Program-made: the position numbers and the translations under genes
Shown: piece by piece, positions 32,889-41,329 of the stretch
Layout: every line of letters starts with the position of its first letter
Numbering within the stretch: the first letter of the stretch is position 1
Origin: Rhodoferax sp.
GTDB lineage: Bacteria; Pseudomonadota; Gammaproteobacteria; Burkholderiales; Burkholderiaceae_C
NCBI RefSeq assembly: GCF_028689295.1
Contig: NZ_JAQTWL010000001.1
Location: 186,001 to 250,000 of the forward strand
Reading direction: 5' to 3'
DNA: 64,000 bases
Notes under the pieces: generated by a model
What the model was told of the DNA's origin: nothing
Databases searched by the model: none
Seen by the model: only the letters and a program-made list of their open reading frames with translations

Positions 32889-34673
32889 ATGCTTCACCAC
32901 TCGCGCAAATACTGGCTCTACCATCTGTTTCCATTCATGCAGTGGAAACATCTGGTGGACCGCAACACCATTCGCGCCGACCTGATCGCCGGGCTCAGTG
33001 GTGCCCTGATCGTGTTGCCGCAGGGCGTGGCTTTTGCCACCATCGCCGGGATGCCGCCTGAATACGGTTTGTACGCGGCCATGTTGCCGGCCATCGTTGC
33101 CGCCCTGTTCGGCTCAAGCTGGCATCTGGTTTCCGGCCCCACCACCGCCATCTCGATCGCAGTGTTTGCCGCCATCAGCCCGCTGGCCGAGCCCGGCTCG
33201 CCGCAATTCATCAGCATGGTGCTTACGCTCACTTTTCTGGCCGGTCTGTTTCAGTTGATTCTGGGCCTGGCGCGCATGGGCGTGCTGGTCAATTTCATTT
33301 CACACACGGTGGTGATCGGATTCACCGCCGGTGCGGCACTGCTCATCGCCGCCAGCCAGGTCAAGAATTTTTTTGGTCTGGACATTGCGCGCGGTGTGCC
33401 CTTTCATGTGGTGATCGAGCAGTTTTTTCTGCAAATGGGCAACGTCAACCCTTATGTCTGCGCGGTCGGGGCGATCACGCTGGCGGTGGGTATCGCTGCC
33501 AAGAAATTCATGCCCAAACTGCCGTACATGATCGTCGCCATGGTCATCGGCAGTGTGGTCGCCTATCTCATCAATGCCGAATTCGGCCCATCGGTCACCC
33601 AGATCAAGACCGTGGGCGCGTTGTCGGCCAGCCTGCCGCCCTTGTCGATGCCTGATTTTTCCTATGCGACGCTCCACAAGGTCCTGTTCCCGGCCTTGAT
33701 CGTCACCATGCTGGCGCTGACCGAGGCCGTCTCCATTTCGCGCGCCATCGCGGTGAAATCCGAACAGCACATCGACGGCAATCAGGAATTTATCGGGCAA
33801 GGCTTGTCCAATCTGGTCGGCAGTTTCTTTTCCGGTTACGCCTCCAGTGGCTCATTCAACCGCAGTGGTGTCAACTTCGAAGCGGGCGCCAAGACCCCGC
33901 TTGCCACGGTGTTCGCCTCGATTTTTCTGCTGCTCGTTTTGCTGCTGGTCGCGCCACTGGCGTCGTATCTGCCAACAGCGGCCATGGCGGGCATTTTGTT
34001 TCTGGTGGCATGGGGCTTGATTGATTTTCATCACATCGGCGCCATCGGCAAAATCAGCCGCGCCGAGACGGTCATCCTGTGGGTCACGCTGTTGGGGACA
34101 CTGGTTGATCTGGAAAAAGGCATCTTCTTTGGCATCCTGCTCTCGTTGGCGCTTTACCTGTATCGCGTGTCAAGGCCCTCTGTCGTACCTTATGTCCCCG
34201 CCATGGAGCAGGGGGCGTACCACTTTGTCAATGCATTGGGACGTCCGGAATGTCCGCAGTTCCGCATCGTGCGCATCAATGGCTCCATCTTTTTCGGTGC
34301 GGTGGACTTCGTGCGCAACGCACTGCTGCAGATCGACGAGTCCAACCCGCGCCAGAAGACCGTGATGATCCTGGCGCGCGGCATCAATTTCATCGATGTG
34401 GCGGGCGCAGAAATGCTGGAGCAGGAAGCGCGGCGTCGCCGCAAACTCGGTGGTGGCCTGTATTTTTATCGGTGCAGTAAAACCATCTATCAGTTTCTGC
34501 GCAAGGCCGACAAACTCGACGATATCGGGGTGGGTGCATTCTTTCCAGCGATGTCGAACTGGATCAAGCCGATCTATTCGACGCTGGATTCAGAGATTTG
34601 CCGCAACTGCAAGGCGCGCATTTTCACTGAATGCAACGAACAGCTGCCTAACGGCGAAGCCAGATCATCATGA
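32889..34673 (+). CDS. SulP-family anion transporter with STAS domain and Cys-containing tail
   Basis: 594 aa. N-terminal ~400 residues form the SulP membrane domain (IVLPQGVAFATIAGMPPEYGLYAAMLP is the signature), followed by a STAS domain (about residues 440-560; FRIVRINGSIFFGAVDFVR, INFIDVAGAEMLE). After the STAS fold comes an extra tail with CRNCKARIFTEC. Likely moves sulfate or another anion, perhaps sulfate out as the end product of sulfur oxidation. ATG 32889 chosen; GTG 32868 is possible. Overlaps the next SulP gene by four bases (ATGA). Confidence 0.88.
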   Translation: MLHHSRKYWLYHLFPFMQWKHLVDRNTIRADLIAGLSGALIVLPQGVAFATIAGMPPEYGLYAAMLPAIVAALFGSSWHLVSGPTTAISIAVFAAISPLAEPGSPQFISMVLTLTFLAGLFQLILGLARMGVLVNFISHTVVIGFTAGAALLIAASQVKNFFGLDIARGVPFHVVIEQFFLQMGNVNPYVCAVGAITLAVGIAAKKFMPKLPYMIVAMVIGSVVAYLINAEFGPSVTQIKTVGALSASLPPLSMPDFSYATLHKVLFPALIVTMLALTEAVSISRAIAVKSEQHIDGNQEFIGQGLSNLVGSFFSGYASSGSFNRSGVNFEAGAKTPLATVFASIFLLLVLLLVAPLASYLPTAAMAGILFLVAWGLIDFHHIGAIGKISRAETVILWVTLLGTLVDLEKGIFFGILLSLALYLYRVSRPSVVPYVPAMEQGAYHFVNALGRPECPQFRIVRINGSIFFGAVDFVRNALLQIDESNPRQKTVMILARGINFIDVAGAEMLEQEARRRRKLGGGLYFYRCSKTIYQFLRKADKLDDIGVGAFFPAMSNWIKPIYSTLDSEICRNCKARIFTECNEQLPNGEARSS

Positions 34674-36817
34674 ATAAGAGTATTGCGCGCTTCTTCCCCT
34701 TTATTTCATGGTGGCCGCTGCACGGCAAGACACTCCGCGCCGATCTGATGGCCGGCATCACCGTTGCGCTGGTCCTCATTCCGCAATCCATGGCCTACGC
34801 GCAACTGGCCGGGATGCCGGCTTATTACGGACTGTATGCGGCGTTTCTGCCGGGCATGATCGCGGCGCTGTGGGGATCGTCCGCGCAACTGGCCACCGGT
34901 CCGGTGGCCGTGGTTTCGCTGTTAACGGCGTCGGCACTCGCGCCGCTGGCGGCAACCGGCTCGGAACAATTCATCGCGCTGGCGGTGCTGCTGGCCTTAA
35001 CGGTCGGTGTCATCCAGTTGACCCTGGGTATCTTCAAGTTGGGGGTGGTCGTCAGTTTTCTGTCGCATCCAGTCATTGTTGGCTTTACCAACGCCGCTGC
35101 CATCATCATCGGCCTGTCGCAAATGAACAAGCTGTTTGGCATTTCGATGGGGCGCAGCGAGCATTTCCTGCAGGACGTATGGGGCGCCCTGCAACTGATC
35201 GGCGAGACCCACTTGCCGACACTGCTGATGGGGCTGACGGCCTTCGTCATCATGGTCGGCATGAAGCGATTCACGCCCAAGCTGCCCAATGTACTGGTCG
35301 CTGTGACACTGACGACCGTGGTGAGCTGGTCCATTGGCTTCGAGCACAACATCATCGGCAGGCCCGATCAAATCATGGACATTGAGGTTAAAAGCCTTGC
35401 CAACGAGTTGACTCAGGCAGAATTGAAAATCACAGAATTGAGCACCAAGCTTGGTCATAAGTCAGCTGAATTGAAGCAGCTTAAAGTGAATCAGGAAGGA
35501 GGCCGTCAACACTCGGCCGCCCTCAACTATGAAATCGAGCTGCTTAAACTCGAACTCAAAGACCTGGAAGATCAAAATCGCAAGGCAGCCCGTTTCCTGC
35601 GCAAATTCATATTCGAGCAAATCCCGGCCAACGCCACGCAACCCGCCCGACTCTATTTGCTCGGTCAGCTACCGCAGGGTGAAATATCTGACGGCTACCG
35701 CTGGCGCATCAAAAAGATGAACAAGGGGGAGCTCCAATTGGTCGGTGGCGGCGAAGTAGTGGGCAGCATTCCATCGGGCTTGCCGGGGTTGGCGCTTCCG
35801 AGCGTTCACTGGAGTGATTTGAGTATGCTGTTTTCCAGTGCACTGGTGATCTCACTGGTAGCTTTCATGGAAGCCATCTCCATCGCCAAGGCGATGGCCG
35901 CCAAAACCAAACAACGCCTCGACCCCAATCAGGAATTGCTCGGCCAGGGCCTGGCCAACGTCATGGGCAGTCTGACCCAGGCATTTCCGGTCAGTGGCTC
36001 GTTTTCGCGCTCGGCTGTCAACCTCAATGCTGGCGCGAAGTCGGGGATGTCTGCCGTATTTGCCAGCATCGTGGTGCTGTGCACCTTGCTGTTCCTGACC
36101 CCGCTGCTGTACCACCTGCCGCAGGCCGTGCTGGCGGCCGTGATCATCATGGCGGTGAGCGGTCTGATCAACTTTGTTGCCATCAAGCATGCCTGGCAAG
36201 CGCACAAACACGATGGCATCGCCGCGGGTGTGACGTTCGTGGCCACGCTCGCCTTTGCGCCGCATCTGGATAGTGGCATTCTGCTGGGTGCGGTTGTGGC
36301 CATTTTGCTGTTTTTGTACCGTAGCATGAAGCCACGTGTGGCCCGCTTGGGGCGCTACACCGACGGTACCTTGCGCGACGTCAAGGTCTATCCCGAGATA
36401 CCCACCAGCGAGCAGGTGATACCGGTGCGCTTCGACGGCCAACTGTATTTTGCAAACGTCGCATATTTTGAAGATGCCGTGCTGGAAGCCGTGGCGGCGA
36501 AACCGAACGCGCCCTATGTGTTGTTGGTTGGAAACGGCATCAACAATCTCGATGCTTCCGGCGAAGAAGTCATCAAGGCCTTGTTTGAGCGGCTGCGCGA
36601 TAACGGCATCACACTGGTTTTCTCCGGCCTCAAGAAACAGGTGCTCGATGTGATGCATCGCACCGGACTGTTCGAAGAGATCGGTCAGGAACGCATCTTT
36701 GCCCATGAGGACCTGGCACTCGCGGCGATTTGTGCATGGCTCGGTGAAACCGGCAAGCATGATCCCCTGAATCCTGCCAACAAGCCGCAGCCATCATTGG
36801 AAGTCCTGCAACAATAA
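34670..36817 (+). CDS. SulP-family anion transporter with a ~125-residue coiled-coil insertion
   Basis: 715 aa, longer than usual (about 500-600). Normal SulP signature near the start (IPQSMAYAQLAGMPAYYGLYAAFLP, about residues 37-61) and a STAS domain at the C terminus (about 575-690; VRFDGQLYFANVAYFED, NNLDASGEEVI). Between GFEHN (residue ~227) and VGSIPSGLP (~364), normally adjacent or nearly so, there is an insertion of about residues 236-362. Its first part is strongly helical and charged (LANELTQAELKITELSTKL, then ELLKLELKDLEDQNRKAARFL), a likely coiled coil. If the usual 14-segment topology holds, it is on the periplasmic side between segments 7 and 8. Its DNA is poorer in GC than its surroundings. 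Translationally coupled to the preceding SulP gene. Confidence 0.88.
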   Translation: MNKSIARFFPFISWWPLHGKTLRADLMAGITVALVLIPQSMAYAQLAGMPAYYGLYAAFLPGMIAALWGSSAQLATGPVAVVSLLTASALAPLAATGSEQFIALAVLLALTVGVIQLTLGIFKLGVVVSFLSHPVIVGFTNAAAIIIGLSQMNKLFGISMGRSEHFLQDVWGALQLIGETHLPTLLMGLTAFVIMVGMKRFTPKLPNVLVAVTLTTVVSWSIGFEHNIIGRPDQIMDIEVKSLANELTQAELKITELSTKLGHKSAELKQLKVNQEGGRQHSAALNYEIELLKLELKDLEDQNRKAARFLRKFIFEQIPANATQPARLYLLGQLPQGEISDGYRWRIKKMNKGELQLVGGGEVVGSIPSGLPGLALPSVHWSDLSMLFSSALVISLVAFMEAISIAKAMAAKTKQRLDPNQELLGQGLANVMGSLTQAFPVSGSFSRSAVNLNAGAKSGMSAVFASIVVLCTLLFLTPLLYHLPQAVLAAVIIMAVSGLINFVAIKHAWQAHKHDGIAAGVTFVATLAFAPHLDSGILLGAVVAILLFLYRSMKPRVARLGRYTDGTLRDVKVYPEIPTSEQVIPVRFDGQLYFANVAYFEDAVLEAVAAKPNAPYVLLVGNGINNLDASGEEVIKALFERLRDNGITLVFSGLKKQVLDVMHRTGLFEEIGQERIFAHEDLALAAICAWLGETGKHDPLNPANKPQPSLEVLQQ

Positions 36818-36887
36818 TGAAATCAAAACACTCTTTCGGGCGGCAAACAACACACTTTTCTCAACCTTGAATGAAAGCACTGACACC

Positions 36888-37526
36888 ATGAGTGACGCAT
36901 TGAACTATCTGCTGAAAGCCCGGCCCGAAACCCTGGGCCACTACTTTGCCTTTCTGAAAGACAGCGGCAAATACCTCGATCCCAAGACCCGCAATTTGAT
37001 TTCTGTGATCACCAAGGTCCATGCGCAAACCGACCGTGGTTTTCGCCAGTATCTGGGCCGTGCCTTGCGCGAAGGCTGCACGCCGATGGAGGTGCTCGAT
37101 GCGCTGCTGATGGCTTTTCCGGCGCTGGGGCTGGCCAAAATTGTCTGGGCCGTGGACATCATCCTCGACATGAACATTCCAGGCTTTGCCCCCGAAGTCA
37201 TCACGCAACTGACACCGGTAGCCGGCGAGTGGCGCGACGTCATGGCCGCCAGGGATGTGCCGGACGGCGAGGTCACGCGCACCGAATGCCAGGGCCGCGG
37301 CCTGTTCATCTACCGCGACAAAAAAGCTTACCAGGTGTATGACAGCCACTGTCCGCATCAGAGCACCGATATTCCCGAGCTGGCTGTCAAAGGTACCACC
37401 TTGACCTGCCCCAAACACCAATGGCAATTCGATGCCAAAAGTGGCGACTGCATCAAGAAAGGCAATAGTCCGCTCAAACGCATCGAAGCCAAAGTGGTCA
37501 AAGGCCGCCTGCTGGCTTTCTGGTAA
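36888..37526 (+). CDS. carboxymuconolactone-decarboxylase-like domain fused to a Rieske [2Fe-2S] domain
   Basis: 212 aa. Residues 1 to about 100 look like an all-helical AhpD/CMD-type domain (LDPKTRNLISVITKVHAQTDRGFRQ, REGCTPMEVLDALLMAFPALG), without the AhpD CxxC. Residues about 110-212 are a Rieske ferredoxin domain with CPH and CPKHQWQF ligand boxes, 18 residues apart. No export signal. ATG 36888 is taken; a TTG at 36867 is in frame. Probably a small redox protein; substrate unknown. It follows the SulP pair by 70 bases. Confidence 0.8.
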   Translation: MSDALNYLLKARPETLGHYFAFLKDSGKYLDPKTRNLISVITKVHAQTDRGFRQYLGRALREGCTPMEVLDALLMAFPALGLAKIVWAVDIILDMNIPGFAPEVITQLTPVAGEWRDVMAARDVPDGEVTRTECQGRGLFIYRDKKAYQVYDSHCPHQSTDIPELAVKGTTLTCPKHQWQFDAKSGDCIKKGNSPLKRIEAKVVKGRLLAFW

Positions 37527-37610
37527 GCCAGCCAGGCGCTTTTGGCCATCACCCATCACCCCAAAGTGAACCCCAGAGTAATCATTGACAACCACCAACC
37601 GGAGACAACC

Positions 37611-38936
37611 ATGAAAGCAACCCGCAAACTTTTTTACCTCACCCCCCTGTGCGCGCTGCTTGCCGCCGGGGCCGCGCATGCCACCAATGGCATGCTGATG
37701 GAAGGCTACGGCCCCATCTCCACCGGCATGGGCGGGGTCTCGCAAGCCATTGACCACGGCAACGCCGGCATGGCGCAGAACCCGGCCACGCTGGGCATGA
37801 TTGCCGACGGCACGGCACGCCTGGATGTGGCGTTCGGCATTCTGGGGCCGGATGTCACCAGCAGCATTCCTGCCTATGGCATGACTGCCGAATCAGGCGG
37901 TACGTCCTATTTGATGCCCGCTTTTGGCTACACCCGTCGCAGCGGTGCGCTGACCTATGGTCTTGGCATTTTTGCGCAGGGCGGCATGGGAACCGAATAT
38001 GAAGCGAATTCGTTTTTGGCCATGGGGTCCGGTTCGGCGGTACGCTCGGAGCTCGGGGTGGGTAATGTGATCTTACCTGTTGCTTACCAGGTCAATCCAG
38101 ACCTGACGGTCGGTGCCACCTTGAAATTCATGTGGTCGTCACTGGACATGCGCATGGCAGCCTCTGGCGCGCAGTTAGCGGGGATGGTGACCGACGCCAG
38201 CGGCAATCTGGCGATGGCGCTAGGTCCTTTGTCAGGCGCCCCCTGGGCACGCATCGACTTTTCTGACGATAGCGACTTCTCTGGCGAGGCCAAGTCCACC
38301 GGCTTTGGTGCAGCCCTGGGGGCCACTTACAAGGTCAACAAGGATGTCATGATGGGTGCGTCCTACCAATTCAAGTCGTCACTGGGCGACATGGAAACGG
38401 GCAATGGTGACGCCAGTATTTCGGCGATCGGTGGTTTTATCGATCACGGCAAAATCACCGTGCTTGACTTCCAGATGCCTTCTGTCTTTGCGGTAGGTGC
38501 CAGTTGGCAAGCCAGTCCATCGCTTTTGTTGGCTGCCGATCTGAAATACCTTGGTTGGGCCGACGCCATGGAGAGTTTCAAGATGCGCTACGACAGTTCG
38601 GGAATGGGTGGCTCGGTGAGTTTCGCCATGCCCCAAAACTGGGAAAATCAAACCGTCCTGAATTTGGGCTTGGCCTGGAAGGCAAACCAGGCGCTCACCT
38701 TGCGTGCGGGTATGAATCTGGCGGACAACCCGATACCTGATGCCTATGTGAATCCCTTGTTCCCTGCCACCGTGAAAAATCACTACACGCTGGGTTTGGG
38801 TTACCAAGTCTCGCAAGCGGGTGACTTCAACATGTCGGTGACGATGGCGCCCGATGTCACGGTGACAACTCCTCAGGGAATCGAAATTTCGCACGGTCAG
38901 ACGAACTGGCAGTTCATGTACAGCCACCGCTTCTAA
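37611..38936 (+). CDS. OmpP1/FadL/TodX-family outer-membrane protein
   Basis: 441 aa. Signal peptide ends near GAAHA (residue ~23) and the mature N terminus begins TNGMLMEGYGPISTGMGGVSQAI, the FadL hatch motif region. The rest shows alternating beta strands and ends in aromatic YSHRF, a typical outer-membrane C terminus. FadL proteins take up hydrophobic compounds; a sulfur-linked substrate is only guessed from position. GGAGA precedes ATG 37611. Confidence 0.88.
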   Translation: MKATRKLFYLTPLCALLAAGAAHATNGMLMEGYGPISTGMGGVSQAIDHGNAGMAQNPATLGMIADGTARLDVAFGILGPDVTSSIPAYGMTAESGGTSYLMPAFGYTRRSGALTYGLGIFAQGGMGTEYEANSFLAMGSGSAVRSELGVGNVILPVAYQVNPDLTVGATLKFMWSSLDMRMAASGAQLAGMVTDASGNLAMALGPLSGAPWARIDFSDDSDFSGEAKSTGFGAALGATYKVNKDVMMGASYQFKSSLGDMETGNGDASISAIGGFIDHGKITVLDFQMPSVFAVGASWQASPSLLLAADLKYLGWADAMESFKMRYDSSGMGGSVSFAMPQNWENQTVLNLGLAWKANQALTLRAGMNLADNPIPDAYVNPLFPATVKNHYTLGLGYQVSQAGDFNMSVTMAPDVTVTTPQGIEISHGQTNWQFMYSHRF

Positions 38937-39015
38937 AGTCGTTTTCCACCTGCCTGAGTCAGCAGGCTATGCAAAAAGTGGGCGCAGCCAGTCAATGGCA
39001 GCGTCCACAGCCTTT

Positions 39016-39429
39016 TCAGGGCTTGAGGTAAGCGAAACCCTCCTTGCTTTGCAGCCTGGCGGCTTCGGCCACGCCCGAGGGCACCAGCTTGGTTTCCATG
39101 AGCAATTTGTCGGGGTCGATGTTGCGTGACACCAGGGTGTTGTTGCAGACCCGAAATTCGACACCATTGCCCGCCAGGTCGCTGACCATGCCCGAAAACT
39201 CCCGGCCCTTGCTGTCTTTGGCATCGGCAATCAAGAAATCGATGCCTGGCCCGTTGGTCACTACCACGATTTTGGCTTTGGGGTCGGCGTTGAGGTGGTT
39301 TTGGATGTTGCTCATGGCCCCGGCGATGGTGTCAATGCCGGTGGTGATGTGATAGACCACCTTGGTCTCCTGGGCACTGGCAAGGGTGGCGCACAAGGTC
39401 AGGAAAAATGCGAGTAAAAATTTGACCAC
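39016..39429 (-). CDS. exported DsrE-family protein
   Basis: 137 aa. GTG 39429 with AGGAG 7-8 bases upstream begins a signal peptide (VVKFLLAFFLTLCATLASA). The mature part has the DsrE/DsrF fold pattern: VVYHITTGIDTIAGAMSNIQNHL, KIVVVTNGPGIDFLI, and a single cysteine in FRVCNNTL. Members with this form occur beside sox and fcc genes and are thought to bind or relay periplasmic sulfane sulfur. Convergent with the FadL gene and divergent from fccA. Confidence 0.85.
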   Translation of the reverse strand: MVKFLLAFFLTLCATLASAQETKVVYHITTGIDTIAGAMSNIQNHLNADPKAKIVVVTNGPGIDFLIADAKDSKGREFSGMVSDLAGNGVEFRVCNNTLVSRNIDPDKLLMETKLVPSGVAEAARLQSKEGFAYLKP

Positions 39430-39665
39430 GGTTTGTCTCCTGTTGAAAAGTTTGAAATGGATAGCCCGGATTCTGTCGCCCGGCGACTTCTTTGGGTGCT
39501 CGTGCAGCAGCTTCTGAAAAATTGCACACACTGCGGGTTTCTACTGTAATGAGTTGTGACCAATGCTTCGTACCATTAACACATACAACGCAGTTGGTGA
39601 ATTGGTTGTTGTGATACCCATGTTTTCGGTTGGGTTTTTATGGATAAACAATTAAAGGAGACAAA

Positions 39666-39968
39666 GTGAAGAAAGTTTACAGATTGTTTTCGGGCCTGGC
39701 GCTTGCAGGCCTTTGTTCCTGGGCCAGCGCTGATGCCCTGCAGGTGCGCAGCATGGCTGCAGGCTGTGCTGCCTGCCATGGCACCCATGGCGTGGCGGCA
39801 CCGGGCATGGATGACCTGGCGGGCGCAAAAAAGGAAATTCTGCTTAAAAGGATGCAGGACTTCAAGTCGGGCAAGAGGTCGGCCACGGTGATGCATCAGC
39901 TCGCCAAGGGTTATTCCGACGAGCAGATTGATCAGCTCGCCAGTTACTTTGCCGCATTGAAGCATTAA
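39666..39968 (+). CDS. fccA: FccA-like monohaem cytochrome c subunit of sulfide dehydrogenase
   Basis: 100 aa. Signal peptide to about SWASA (residue 22), then one haem site C34-x2-C37-H38 (CAACH) and a C-terminal Met region (ATVMHQLA). Class I cytochrome c fold. GTG 39666 with AAAGGAG upstream. Followed after 10 bases by the flavoprotein subunit, giving flavocytochrome c; it could also be named soxE. Confidence 0.88.
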   Translation: MKKVYRLFSGLALAGLCSWASADALQVRSMAAGCAACHGTHGVAAPGMDDLAGAKKEILLKRMQDFKSGKRSATVMHQLAKGYSDEQIDQLASYFAALKH

Positions 39969-39978
39969 GGAGAACAAT

Positions 39979-41271
39979 ATGTTACGTCGTCAATTTGTAA
40001 GAACATTGGGTGCCGGTTCAGCATTGGGCGCCTTGGGTTCCCTGGGGATGCTGTCAGGCTGCGCTTCCATGGGCGGTGGCAACGGCCCCAAAGTGGTGGT
40101 GGTGGGGGGTGGCTTCGGCGGTGCTACGGCCGCCAAGTATGTGCGCATGTGGTCTGACTACGGCATTTCTGTGACCTTGGTCGAGCCCAATGCAGCGTTC
40201 CTTTCATGCCCTCTGTCCAACCTGGTGCTCAGCGGAGTCAAAACCATGGACTTCATCACCACGCCCTATGACGGCTTGGTCAAGAACCACGGCGTGCAAG
40301 TGGTGCACGATAGCGTGACGGCCATCGATGCTGACAAACGCACCGTCAAGCTGGCCGGCGGCGGTGAGCTGGCATACGACCGTTTGATTCTGTCGCCTGG
40401 CATTGATTTCATGTGGGAGGCCCTGCCGGGTATGGCCGCCGCTGGCGCCAAAGACAAGGTGCTGCATGCCTGGAAAGCCGGTCCGCAAACCGTGGCCTTG
40501 CGCAAGCAGCTCGAAGCCATGCCCGATGGGGGTGTGTTCGCCATCTCGATTCCATTGGCACCCTACCGTTGCCCGCCCGGCCCGTATGAGCGCGCCTGCC
40601 AGGTGGCCAGCTATTTCAGCAAGGCCAAGCCAAAATCCAAGGTGTTGATTCTGGATGCCAATGACGACGTCACTTCCAAAGGCCCGCTGTTCAAAAAAGC
40701 CTGGGCGGAGCGCTACCAAGGCATGATTGAGTACCGTGGCAAACACGTCGTGTCCGATGTGGATGCGGCCACCAGCACCCTCAAGTTCGAGTTTCACGAA
40801 GACCTGAAAGCCAATGTGCTCAACGTGCTGCCGCCCATGCGTGCCGGCGCCATTGCAGTGCATAGCGGTTTGGCGACTGCCAACAAACGCTGGTGTGAGG
40901 TTGACTTTTTGACCTACGAGTCAAAGGCAGCCAAAAACATCCACTTGCTGGGTGATTCGATTCAAAGCGCGCCTGCCATGCCCAAGTCCGGGAGCATGGC
41001 CAACCAGCATGGCAAGACCTGTGCTGCAGCCGTGGTGGCCTTGTTGACGGGCAAAACCCCCAACCCCTCGCCGATCTACACCAACACGTGTTACAGCTTC
41101 GTCAGCAGCAACGCAGCTGTTCATGTGGCCAGCGTGCACACCTATGATCCGGCCAAGAAAACCATGGTGACCGTGGCGGGATCAGGCGGCGTGTCAACCG
41201 CTGCCAATGAAGTGGAAGGGGAGTATGCGCTGGCTTGGGCGCGTAACATTTGGGCCGATTCCCTTGTTTAG
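39979..41271 (+). CDS. fccB: flavocytochrome c sulfide dehydrogenase, flavoprotein subunit
   Basis: 430 aa, Tat-exported (LRRQFVRTLGAG). FAD motif VVVVGGGFGGATAAKYV around residues 35-51, a cysteine in FLSCPLSN where the family attaches flavin covalently, and two further cysteines (YRCPPGPYERAC, NTCYSFVSS) matching the redox disulfide. The C-terminal flavin-binding FCSD domain is complete. Oxidises sulfide in the periplasm and hands electrons to FccA. AAGGAG precedes ATG 39979. Alternative name soxF. Confidence 0.92.
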   Translation: MLRRQFVRTLGAGSALGALGSLGMLSGCASMGGGNGPKVVVVGGGFGGATAAKYVRMWSDYGISVTLVEPNAAFLSCPLSNLVLSGVKTMDFITTPYDGLVKNHGVQVVHDSVTAIDADKRTVKLAGGGELAYDRLILSPGIDFMWEALPGMAAAGAKDKVLHAWKAGPQTVALRKQLEAMPDGGVFAISIPLAPYRCPPGPYERACQVASYFSKAKPKSKVLILDANDDVTSKGPLFKKAWAERYQGMIEYRGKHVVSDVDAATSTLKFEFHEDLKANVLNVLPPMRAGAIAVHSGLATANKRWCEVDFLTYESKAAKNIHLLGDSIQSAPAMPKSGSMANQHGKTCAAAVVALLTGKTPNPSPIYTNTCYSFVSSNAAVHVASVHTYDPAKKTMVTVAGSGGVSTAANEVEGEYALAWARNIWADSLV

Positions 41272-41279
41272 CCGTAGCG

Positions 41280-41329
41280 ACAGTGCGCTGATGACAACGC
41301 CGTGAGGCAAACGATCGTCAGCGCACTGT
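41280..41329. repeat. perfect 12-bp inverted repeat spanning a start codon
   Basis: ACAGTGCGCTGA (41280-41291) and TCAGCGCACTGT (41318-41329) are exact reverse complements with a 26-base loop. The GTG start of the next gene (41302) lies in the loop. It could form an RNA hairpin that controls translation or marks a processing site after fccB. Confidence 0.6.

Noticed and set aside
38937..39015. CCTGC-N8-GCAGG dyad as a bidirectional terminator
   Set aside because: Stem is short and no proper T-tract follows on either strand.
38967..39230. Alternative 87-aa frame within the DsrE-like gene
   Set aside because: Overlaps a well-supported exported DsrE protein on the same strand and has no ribosome site.
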